From Roseibacillus sp. (GTDB taxonomy: Bacteria > Verrucomicrobiota > Verrucomicrobiia > Verrucomicrobiales > Akkermansiaceae), in NCBI GenBank assembly GCA_002729275.1, contig PBTP01000021.1, positions 19,699-25,905 on the forward strand: DNA of 6,207 nt, in the 5' to 3' direction. Of this stretch, positions 1-6,051 are shown piece after piece (positions within the stretch are counted from its first letter, which is position 1; each line of letters begins with the position of its first letter). The notes under the pieces were generated by a model that searched no databases, was not told the DNA's origin, and worked only from the letters and a program-made list of their open reading frames with translations. The translations under genes and the position numbers were made by a program.

Positions 1-59
1 GATTTTCCCGGGGTTTTTTTGGGCACCTCGCCCTCGGCCAGCCCCCCCCGAAAAGGGCG
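1..59. terminator. Possible partial terminator at the left edge
   Basis: Downstream of the nucleotidyltransferase stop there is a GC-rich imperfect hairpin: CGCCC (29-33) pairs with GGGCG (55-59), and TCGG (34-37) with CCGA (48-51), leaving AAA bulged. Beyond it the plus strand reads TTTTCCCGGGG followed by seven T (14-20), which looks like the 3' half of a terminator whose other arm lies outside the window. Because CCCGGG is itself palindromic, this partial reading is weak. The segment also holds an eight-C run (42-49). Confidence 0.25.
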
Positions 60-980
60 TTATTTCCAGAGGGGACTTTGGTAGATGCCCTCCTTCACGA
101 GGCTGCCAATTGCATTCATAACCTTTGGCTTATCCTCCCGGTGCGTCACTCCAAACCAGCTCCCTTCGGTTGTAATTACCCTGCACGAGGCCTCTCCTTT
201 CTTCAGCAGTAAATCCACCAGGGTAGGGATGTGCCATTCCGCTGAAGTGAGGTCGTCGCAGGAAGTCAGGAAGTGGGAAAACTCTGCCTGTAGCTGGTCA
301 AAAATAAGCGGAGAGAAACCCCAGAAGTTCATCGAGACAGTTGCGTCCTCACCGAGTAACCGCTCTGATCCATCAAGAGCGACCCCCTTAATCTCACCGG
401 TTTCGCTCCGAGCTATGCCGGAAACTTCTTCCACCAGCTCAAGCATTTCATCCCGAGTCTGAGAGGTGATCCCCCGATTTACTCCTCCATGATCTGAAAG
501 GGTGTTAATCAAACTGTAAGCGACAAGGCAACAAGAGGAGGAATCTCCTTTTTCTTCCGAAGCCGGAAAAAGGAACTGAGCAGACTGTAAGTACGCGTCA
601 CAGCCATAAAAATCATCTGCATTGATAACCGCGAAGGGCGAGGTGATCGCCTCTCTCGCCGAATAGACCGCGTGTGCCGTTCCCCACGGCTTCTTTCGAC
701 CGAGCGGAACTCGAACTCCGCCCGGCAGATCCTCCATCCTCTGAAACGCATAATCCACCTCCACGTAGTTGGAAATACGATTACCAACCGCTTCCATAAA
801 ATCATTTTTGAAGTCCTCCCGGATCACGAAAACCACCTTGCGGAATCCTGCTTGAACCGCGTCCCAGATTGAATAATCCAAAATCGTCTCTCCTTCAGGC
901 CCCATTGGATCGATCTGCTTTAAGCCTCCATAACGGCTCCCCATACCGGCAGCGAGAACGAGCAGAGTTGGTTTTTCCAT
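60..980 (-). CDS. NTP-transferase-fold nucleotidyltransferase (NDP-sugar pyrophosphorylase-like)
   Basis: Predicted cytosolic enzyme of 306 aa that would transfer a nucleotide from an NTP to a phosphorylated acceptor such as a sugar-1-phosphate; the acceptor is unknown. Seen: the N-terminal nucleotide-binding signature LAAGMGSRYGG (residues 9-19) followed by K21, then PWGTAHAV (98-105), the probable metal/nucleotide motif NADDFYG (120-126, D122/D123), MNFWGF (217-222) and WFGVTHREDK (275-284) near the C-terminus. These are hallmarks of the sugar nucleotidyltransferase fold, and the length suits a single-domain member. The frame stays open 60 codons further upstream, but that stretch has no family features and would run into the divergent gene; the LAAG motif normally lies within about 10 residues of the N-terminus, so the ATG at 978-980 is preferred. 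No Shine-Dalgarno sequence precedes it. It is transcribed away from the dehydrogenase operon and shows no visible link to it. The fold is confident; the substrate is not. Confidence 0.9.
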   Translation of the reverse strand: MEKPTLLVLAAGMGSRYGGLKQIDPMGPEGETILDYSIWDAVQAGFRKVVFVIREDFKNDFMEAVGNRISNYVEVDYAFQRMEDLPGGVRVPLGRKKPWGTAHAVYSAREAITSPFAVINADDFYGCDAYLQSAQFLFPASEEKGDSSSCCLVAYSLINTLSDHGGVNRGITSQTRDEMLELVEEVSGIARSETGEIKGVALDGSERLLGEDATVSMNFWGFSPLIFDQLQAEFSHFLTSCDDLTSAEWHIPTLVDLLLKKGEASCRVITTEGSWFGVTHREDKPKVMNAIGSLVKEGIYQSPLWK

Positions 981-1100
981 GGCGAATCCGGTGGGTTTTA
1001 GGGCTGAGTCAAGGTTGCATGCAACGAGAAACTCCACGGCCTTAGGCTCGACGGGTAAAACACGTTGCGAATCGGCCGGAACGCCTCTTAAATAAGAAGC
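981..1100. promoter_or_regulatory. Divergent intergenic promoter region with 12-bp palindrome
   Basis: This 120-bp gap separates two divergently transcribed genes and must hold the promoters of both. It contains the perfect palindrome GTTGCATGCAAC (1014-1025), a natural candidate for a dimeric regulator site. The half-motif GCAACG at its right end (1021-1026) recurs inverted as CGTTGC at 1063-1068. A weak minus-strand promoter can be proposed with TTGCAT (1015-1020) as -35 and TAAAAC (995-1000) as -10, 14 nt upstream of the nucleotidyltransferase ATG; this would place its -35 box inside the palindrome. The palindrome is seen directly; the operator and promoter roles are inferred. Confidence 0.4.
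1065..1093 (+). promoter_or_regulatory. Candidate sigma70-type promoter of the dehydrogenase operon
   Basis: TTGCGA (1065-1070) and TTAAAT (1088-1093) each match four of six positions of the -35 and -10 consensus and are separated by exactly 17 nt. Transcription would begin about 7 nt after the -10 box, at or next to the GTG start at 1101, giving a leaderless or nearly leaderless mRNA. That would fit the absence of a Shine-Dalgarno sequence, but two four-of-six matches can arise by chance. Confidence 0.3.
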
Positions 1101-2129
1101 GTGCCTGAGCTCGAACGGGATTCCAAAGCTGCCATAGGGGCAGAGACTTGGGAAAGCCAACTCCGCCGGACATTTCGGGCAATGGTGGTGGCGAGGACTC
1201 TGGAGTCCAAGCTCTCGAGTCTTTACAAGGCAGGGAAGATTGTTGGCGGAGTTTATATCGGGCCGGGACAGGAAGCGATCAGCGCGTCGATAGGATCCTG
1301 CCTATCGTGGGATCACGATATCTTCAGTGCTCTCATTCGAGATCAAGCCGGGAGAACAGCCTTCGGTGAGCCTATGCTTGATGCGACCCGCTCCTATCTG
1401 GGCTCTGTCAAGGGACCTTCCCGGGGGCGCGACGGCAATATTCACCGCGGGCGTCCACACAATGGCCTTCCAGCGATGATTAGCCACCTAGGCGCGATGG
1501 TATCCGTCGTCGCTGGGATGCTTCTTGCTAGAAGAATTAAGGGGTGCCTCGATGGCGTGGTGGGGGCAGCCAGCGTCGGAGACGGAGCAAGCTCCACAGG
1601 CTCTTTTCATGAAGCAATGAACACTGCCGCGGTTGAAAAGCTACCCCTTGTCGTTGTCCTCACAAATAATCAGTTTGCTTACTCGACTCCAACCGACCGT
1701 CAGTTCGCATGTAAATCCCTTGTCGATCGAGCCGTCGGGTATGGCGTTCCGGGCTACGAGGTCGATGGAACAGATCTCAGCGCAACCCTTCGCGTCATCT
1801 CAGAAGCTGTGAGTAACGCCCGAGAGGGCGGGGGACCCCAGCTTGTGGTAGCCAACGCCCTTCGTCTCAGCGGACATGGAGAGCACGACGACGCGTCTTA
1901 CGTTCCCGAGGAACTCAGAAACTCACCAGTTGGCCGGGACTGCATGGAGGTGGCCGAGCAGCAATTGCTGTCTACCGGGCTGATTACGGACGCAGAGTTG
2001 CTTGAGTGGAAAAAGGAAGCCGCTGAAGAGGTCCAGGCAGCTGTGGCGCAGGCCCAGAAGGAACCCGCTCCGGATCCATTCGCCGATGACTGGGCCGTAT
2101 ATGCATCCACGGAAATAGCCCCTGTCTGA
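1101..2129 (+). CDS. 2-oxoacid dehydrogenase complex E1 component, alpha subunit (ThDP-dependent)
   Basis: Cytosolic alpha subunit of the E1 decarboxylase (342 aa), pdhA/bkdA-like. With E1 beta it binds thiamine diphosphate, decarboxylates a 2-oxoacid and transfers the acyl group to the E2 lipoyl lysine. Seen: the start of the family domain at about residue 20, the GQEA motif (56-59), and the ThDP/Mg motif beginning GDGASSTGSFHEAMN (160-174) and ending LTNNQFAYSTP (187-197). A short histidine-containing loop, SGHGEHDDASYVPEE (257-271), corresponds to the family's phosphorylation-loop/active-site region. The conserved YRDHGH-type segment of many PDH E1 alpha proteins reads IRDQAG (79-84), closer to branched-chain forms, so the substrate is left open. 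The GTG at 1101 is chosen because an in-frame TAA lies at 1089-1091 and the next ATG (1182) would cut into the conserved domain. It is the first gene of the E1a-E1b-E2 operon and ends 2 nt before the next start. Confidence 0.93.
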   Translation: MPELERDSKAAIGAETWESQLRRTFRAMVVARTLESKLSSLYKAGKIVGGVYIGPGQEAISASIGSCLSWDHDIFSALIRDQAGRTAFGEPMLDATRSYLGSVKGPSRGRDGNIHRGRPHNGLPAMISHLGAMVSVVAGMLLARRIKGCLDGVVGAASVGDGASSTGSFHEAMNTAAVEKLPLVVVLTNNQFAYSTPTDRQFACKSLVDRAVGYGVPGYEVDGTDLSATLRVISEAVSNAREGGGPQLVVANALRLSGHGEHDDASYVPEELRNSPVGRDCMEVAEQQLLSTGLITDAELLEWKKEAAEEVQAAVAQAQKEPAPDPFADDWAVYASTEIAPV

Positions 2130-2131
2130 TA

Positions 2132-3106
2132 ATGGGAGAGATTACCTACATTGACGCGATTCGAGAGGCTCAACACGACCTCCTCTCGTCCGACGAGCGC
2201 GTCTTTATCTATGGTCAGGATGTCGGGGATTTCGGCGGAGCATTCAAAGCTACTCAGGGCCTCAAGAAGCTCTTTCCCGACCGGGTTCTTGATTCACCAA
2301 TAAGCGAGGATGCAATGATCGGACTTGCGGTTGGAGCGGCCCTCGAAGGGATGCGCCCGATTATTGAAATGCAGTTCGCTGATTTTTCATCAGTGGGTTT
2401 CAACCAGATCGTTAACCAAGCGGCAACCCAGTTTTACCGGACCGGAGTGCCATCGCCGATCACCGTCCGTCTTCCATCTGGAGGCACCCCCGGATCTGGC
2501 CCGTTTCACAGCCAGATGATGGAGAGCGTTTACGCGTATTATCCCGGACTCGTTATCCTCACTCCGGCAACCGTCGCGGACGCCTACTCAATGCTTATTG
2601 AGTCTGTCGCCCTTGACGATCCCGTGCTCTACCTCGAGCACAAATTTCTCTACCGGTGGCTGAAGGCTGACCAGTTGAAGGATGGGAAGGACCCACTGCC
2701 AATCGGGCATGCCCGGGTTGTTCGTGCAGGCAAGCATGCCACTGTTGTCGCCTACAGCGCCATGGTTCACGAAGCCCTCCGGGCTGCTGACCTTCTTGCC
2801 TTAGAAGGATGGGAAATCGAAGTTGTTGATCTTCGCAGTGTTAAACCGTTAGATACCGACACCGTAATTGCCTCGGTCGCCCGGACGGGTCGCCTCCTTG
2901 CAGTCGGTGAAGCTTTCCCTTGGGGAGGGGTAACCGCGGAAGTCGTATCGAGGGTTACAAGCGACGGATTTCATCTTCTCGATGCCCCTCCGCAAAGACT
3001 CAATTCCCGTGATACCCCTGTGCCCTATCATCCCAACCTCTGGGAAGCGCACCGCCCAACTCTTGAGTCAATTGCGGCCGCAATCCGCAATCTACTCCAG
3101 CTCTAG
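2132..3106 (+). CDS. 2-oxoacid dehydrogenase complex E1 component, beta subunit
   Basis: Transketolase-like beta subunit (324 aa, the usual family length), pdhB/bkdB-like. It completes the ThDP site of the alpha2beta2 E1 and helps dock it to E2. Seen: N-terminal ITYIDAIREA (4-13), YGQDVGDFGGAFKATQGL (27-44), and the SPISE motif (55-59) whose E59 should be the glutamate that activates the cofactor aminopyrimidine. These are followed by GPFHSQ (123-128), YLEHKFLYR (167-175), the C-terminal transketolase domain with VVDLRSVKPLD (231-241) and VGEAFPWGG (258-266), and the terminal DTPVPYHPNLW (294-304). The EHKFLYR stretch resembles branched-chain and mixed-substrate E1 beta proteins. The alpha-gene TGA and this ATG are separated only by TA, so translation is probably coupled; no Shine-Dalgarno sequence is seen. 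No expected residue appears missing. Confidence 0.94.
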   Translation: MGEITYIDAIREAQHDLLSSDERVFIYGQDVGDFGGAFKATQGLKKLFPDRVLDSPISEDAMIGLAVGAALEGMRPIIEMQFADFSSVGFNQIVNQAATQFYRTGVPSPITVRLPSGGTPGSGPFHSQMMESVYAYYPGLVILTPATVADAYSMLIESVALDDPVLYLEHKFLYRWLKADQLKDGKDPLPIGHARVVRAGKHATVVAYSAMVHEALRAADLLALEGWEIEVVDLRSVKPLDTDTVIASVARTGRLLAVGEAFPWGGVTAEVVSRVTSDGFHLLDAPPQRLNSRDTPVPYHPNLWEAHRPTLESIAAAIRNLLQL

Positions 3107-3124
3107 CTCCACCAGCCCTTTCTC

Positions 3125-4354
3125 ATGCCGGAAGTTCCCATTCTCATGCCTCAGCTCGGCGAATCGATCGCCGAGGCTACCATTATTCGATTAAATGTTG
3201 CCATCGGCGATCAAGTGATTGCTGACCAGGAAGTCATCGAGGTCGAGACCAATAAGGCAACTATGGGCGTCACGACCCTCTGCAAGGGAACTGTCCAGAA
3301 ATTACTGGTCGAGGAAGGAGTGAGCTACCCAGTCGGCACCGTGCTCGGACTTCTCGATGTGTCCGAGGAGGAAGCTGAGAGGACGGGCGTTCAGGGAACC
3401 AGCTCACGGGACCCGTCTGAGTCCGCTCGGACTGAAGAGCCCGCAGAGGAGCCTCGAGCTCATTTCGCGACTCCAGAAGGCGGCGCACACGAGCCACGGG
3501 CGGTAGAGCCCAGTATCCGGGGACTCGCTGTGCCCGCTGGAATGAAGGGAGCGCATTACATTTCCCCACGCATGAAGGCGAGAATGGATGAACTCGGTCT
3601 CCGCGCTGCGGATATCTCTGCGATTGTGGGAAGCGGAGCCGGCGGAAGGGTAACCGTCGAGGATCTCGAGCAATTTCTGGAATACATCGACAGCTGGCCC
3701 CACGGCCAAGCCTCTCCAATGAGGTTGTCAGTTGCTGACTCCATGAGGAGAAGCTGGACTCGCCCCCTGGCATCCGTCGGGCGCCCCGTCGCTCTGGACA
3801 ACCTCCTCAACTACCGCCGGAGCCTCGCCCCAAAACCTCCCCTTACAATTTTTCTCCTTAGGGCATTCGGGAAAGCCCTCGCCGAGGAACCCGCGACTGC
3901 TGGCTACCTTATCGGCGAACAAATCGTTCACCCTCGGGCATTGGACATCGGAGTCGCTGTTCAGGTAGAGGATGGCGTCCTGGTACCCGTCCTGCGTAAC
4001 GTCGATAGCAGGACCATCGAAGAATTAATGGATGAATACCAGGAGCTGATCCGAAAGGCCCGGGAGCGACGTGTTCCGGAGGAGAACACCGGCGGCGGAA
4101 TCGCAACGGTTACAAACTTTGGAACTTTCGGCCTGATGTGGGGAACGCCAATTCCGCTACCCAGTGAGACCCTGATCCTTGGAATGGGAGCCGGAAAAAA
4201 GAAACCCTTTTGGTCGGAAGAAGAGGGCGGATTTGTTCCCGTAACGGAAGCAGACCTTGTCCTGACTTTTGACCACCGGGTGGTCGACGGCGGAGGAGCA
4301 GGAATGCTACTCAACCGTCTGAACGAACTGCTGCAAGAGCCCGATAGCCTCTAG
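3125..4354 (+). CDS. Dihydrolipoamide acyltransferase, E2 component of the 2-oxoacid dehydrogenase complex
   Basis: Core acyltransferase (409 aa) that takes the acyl group from E1 on a swinging lipoyl arm and passes it to CoA. Domain order seen: one lipoyl domain (about 1-80) with the lipoylation site VETNKATM, K44 being the modified lysine; an acidic, Glu-rich linker (about 81-140) in place of the common Ala/Pro-rich one; a peripheral subunit-binding domain (about 143-185, YISPRMKARMDELGL then GSGAGGRVTVEDL); and the catalytic domain (about 197-409). The latter carries GVLVPVLRNVD (284-294), ATVTNFGTFG (327-336) and the active-site motif DHRVVDGG (383-390) with H384 and D388. The catalytic domain looks slightly compact around residues 210-265. 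The ATG is fixed closely: the only upstream in-frame sequence is seven codons back to the E1 beta TAG, and a lipoyl domain normally starts at this MPEVPILMPQLGE. There is no Shine-Dalgarno sequence. It is the last gene of the operon; E3 is not encoded here. Confidence 0.94.
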   Translation: MPEVPILMPQLGESIAEATIIRLNVAIGDQVIADQEVIEVETNKATMGVTTLCKGTVQKLLVEEGVSYPVGTVLGLLDVSEEEAERTGVQGTSSRDPSESARTEEPAEEPRAHFATPEGGAHEPRAVEPSIRGLAVPAGMKGAHYISPRMKARMDELGLRAADISAIVGSGAGGRVTVEDLEQFLEYIDSWPHGQASPMRLSVADSMRRSWTRPLASVGRPVALDNLLNYRRSLAPKPPLTIFLLRAFGKALAEEPATAGYLIGEQIVHPRALDIGVAVQVEDGVLVPVLRNVDSRTIEELMDEYQELIRKARERRVPEENTGGGIATVTNFGTFGLMWGTPIPLPSETLILGMGAGKKKPFWSEEEGGFVPVTEADLVLTFDHRVVDGGGAGMLLNRLNELLQEPDSL

Positions 4355-4413
4355 TCCGCAATAGGAAAGACCTGCAGGGGACGGACCGGGATTATCTTCA
4401 GGAAATAGATTAG

Positions 4414-4470
4414 AAGGCTTCGGCCCCGACTATTTTTCAGGAAGGCCGCTAAACGCACTCGGCTTTTTTT
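4414..4470 (+). terminator. Probable intrinsic terminator(s) of the dehydrogenase operon
   Basis: Two hairpins follow the E2 stop. The first is a short GGC-TTCG-GCC stem capped by a C(UUCG)G tetraloop (4416-4425), with five T a few bases downstream (4433-4437). The second pairs GCCG (4445-4448) with CGGC (4460-4463), extendable by weaker G-T and A-T pairs, and runs straight into seven T (4464-4470). The second has the classic stem plus U-tract form, though its stem is short and its loop is 11 nt. Together they probably end E1a-E1b-E2 transcription before the WG-repeat gene. Confidence 0.5.
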
Positions 4471-4539
4471 GTATACCTTTGCCTTAGTGAGAGAGGAGAA
4501 TGACTTGCCTCCGCGGTCTCCATTGCTTCCTATTGGTTT

Positions 4540-5946
4540 GTGAATCGTTTGCTATTGGCCCTCTACTTTTCAGGACTCGCAGCCCTCCTGATAGGAATAT
4601 CACCGCTTTGGGCGGAATTGAGAGAGTTTACCGACGTGAAGGGCCGCAAGATCACGGCGGAATTCCTGGGATTTAATGGGGAATCCATGGTGAATTTGCG
4701 GATGGACGGCGGAAAGATGGTAACGGTCGCTTTGGCGCGGCTCAGCTCTGATGACCAGAAATACATCACGGAGCATCCGGCAGCAAAGCTATCTCCAGTA
4801 AGTCTTCCTGAAACACCACTTATCGCGGTCACAGAATGGAGCGAAAAACTTCAGAGGGATGAATCCTACTTTATCAATAAGAATGGACAGCGAGCATTCC
4901 GAAGACCGATCCGTAAAATTCAAGAGGGCGGCTTTGCCACTGGGCTCTGGCAGTTCGCCGTAGTGGAGGGGCCATATCTAGGCCTACTCGACTCGGAGGG
5001 TATGGCTCTGTTCGGAGTTTCCAGATCTGGGCCTCCTGAACTTACCGCCGGGTCCGACGCACCTATTTTCCTTGCCCGTTACGGAACCGGCGAGGACGCC
5101 TACGTTCAATACCTCAGGAAAGATGGGAAACCTTTAATCGCCACTAGATTTTCCGCTGGTCGACCATTTAACAGCGAACGAGCATGGGTAAACCTAGAGC
5201 CCGGAGACCGTCCCGGAGCCGGCAGTCAACGACAGGGAAATGGCACATGGACCCTCATCGACTACCAGGGCAATCTCTTACACGCCTTCGAAGATCTCGT
5301 GGTCAACGATTTTTCCGAGGGCCGCGCAGGGGTCGCCCTCGATATAAGATCCTCTGAATGGGCGATCATCGATACAGACGCTGAAGTGATTGCCGAAGGA
5401 CCATTCCGGAGGGTTGGAAGATTCATAAATGGCGCGGCGGTGGTGGATGGCCGTCTGATGGACCGCAACGGAGAATGGCTCATGGAAGAGAAAGGTGAAT
5501 GGCAGATTGAACGCAAATATGAAAACTCCGAGAGCGATGCGATCGTAGCGAGAAGAACGACACGCGTGCCGGGCAAGCCTCGCTTCGGGATTCTGCAACG
5601 CTCAACAGGAGAGTTCATAGCCGACATTCCCGATGACTACTATGTAGATCGAGGGTTCTTCGATGGCCTGGCGGTTGTCCGAGACCTTAAAACTCAGAAC
5701 TTCGGATACCTCTCACGCACTGGCGAATTGATCATTCCAACCCAATTCTCTCGCGCGGCTCCATTCAAAGGCGGCCTCGCTCATGTTTCCCTCGAACAGC
5801 TATACGAACGAGCGGTCGTGAACCTCGCTGGAGAGATTGTATGGAAAGCTCGCCTGCAGGAGCTGGCGATCCCTGAAGAGGATGAGGCACCATCCAAAAA
5901 AGGCGATCCAGAGGCGACAGATAAACCTGAGGAAGTCGATCCTTGA
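4540..5946 (+). CDS. Exported SHD1-like / WG-repeat protein of unknown function
   Basis: Predicted secreted or periplasmic protein (468 aa) with no known catalytic motif. Seen: an N-terminal signal peptide (NR, a hydrophobic stretch at about 4-22, and a likely signal peptidase I cleavage after PLWA at 22-25). Next comes an SHD1-like module (about 27-78) with the pattern REFTDVKGRKITAEFLGF, VNLRMDGGK, ARLSSDDQKYI, common in Verrucomicrobiota and Planctomycetota exported proteins. Degenerate WG-type repeats follow: FINKNGQRAF (111), LLDSEGMALF (149), YLRKDGKPLI (191), LIDYQGNLLH (239), IIDTDAEVIAEG (277), LMDRNGEWL (307), ILQRSTGEFI (351), YLSRTGELII (390) and VVNLAGEIVW (426). Phrases such as FSEGRAGVAL, FINGAAVV, FFDGLAVV and FKGGLAHV sit between them. 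The tail (445-468) is acidic, Lys/Pro-rich and probably disordered. A binding or envelope-scaffold role is inference. The GTG at 4540 is the only reasonable start in a frame that closes at TGA 4501-4503, but it has no Shine-Dalgarno sequence. Confidence 0.8.
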   Translation: MNRLLLALYFSGLAALLIGISPLWAELREFTDVKGRKITAEFLGFNGESMVNLRMDGGKMVTVALARLSSDDQKYITEHPAAKLSPVSLPETPLIAVTEWSEKLQRDESYFINKNGQRAFRRPIRKIQEGGFATGLWQFAVVEGPYLGLLDSEGMALFGVSRSGPPELTAGSDAPIFLARYGTGEDAYVQYLRKDGKPLIATRFSAGRPFNSERAWVNLEPGDRPGAGSQRQGNGTWTLIDYQGNLLHAFEDLVVNDFSEGRAGVALDIRSSEWAIIDTDAEVIAEGPFRRVGRFINGAAVVDGRLMDRNGEWLMEEKGEWQIERKYENSESDAIVARRTTRVPGKPRFGILQRSTGEFIADIPDDYYVDRGFFDGLAVVRDLKTQNFGYLSRTGELIIPTQFSRAAPFKGGLAHVSLEQLYERAVVNLAGEIVWKARLQELAIPEEDEAPSKKGDPEATDKPEEVDP

Positions 5947-5952
5947 GCAAGC

Positions 5953-6019
5953 CGCTTAGCGCGCAAAGGTTCAGCGGAACGGAACGCCTGACACAAAATC
6001 CAAAGGTAACGCCTTAGCG
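5953..6019. repeat. Pair of near-identical mini-hairpins, CGC(C)TTAGCG
   Basis: CGCTTAGCG (5953-5961) and CGCCTTAGCG (6010-6019) are small self-complementary motifs, each a CGC/GCG stem with a TTA or CTTA loop. They lie 57 nt apart, start to start, just after the WG-repeat gene. They could be remnants of a short dispersed repeat or chance in GC-rich DNA. Confidence 0.25.
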
Positions 6020-6051
6020 TTTGGCTCCAAGGCAGCAGGCTAATCCTTTGG
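6000..6051. repeat. Nested inverted repeats, possible structured RNA or transcript end
   Basis: CCAAAGG (6000-6006) is the exact reverse complement of CCTTTGG (6045-6051). Directly inside the left arm is a 5-bp hairpin, AACGC (6008-6012), CTTA loop, GCGTT (6017-6021). The remaining interior allows competing pairings, such as GCCTT (6011-6015) with AAGGC (6029-6033) and TTAGC (6014-6018) with GCTAA (6039-6043). The repeats are seen directly; a function is not established and there is no T-run after the outer stem. Confidence 0.3.

Noticed and set aside
85..462. 125-aa plus-strand ORF
   Set aside because: It lies entirely antisense to the nucleotidyltransferase gene, is Ser/Arg-rich low-complexity sequence and has no recognisable motif; it is a shadow frame.
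981..1160. 60-codon N-terminal extension of the nucleotidyltransferase frame
   Set aside because: It has no family similarity, would place the LAAG motif abnormally far from the N-terminus and would overlap the start of the divergent E1 alpha gene.
3270..3773. 167-aa minus-strand ORF within E2
   Set aside because: It is antisense to a clearly conserved E2 gene, Arg/Pro/Ser-rich, and explained by GC-rich third-position bias.
5262..5627. Minus-strand ORFs of 106-121 aa inside the WG-repeat gene
   Set aside because: Both are antisense shadows of the long plus-strand frame, which has a signal peptide and repeat structure; no motifs were seen in the antisense products.
6000..6051. Integron attC-like site
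   Set aside because: The inverted repeats suggested a recombination site, but GTTTGGC does not match the GTTRRRY core and no RYYYAAC partner is present.
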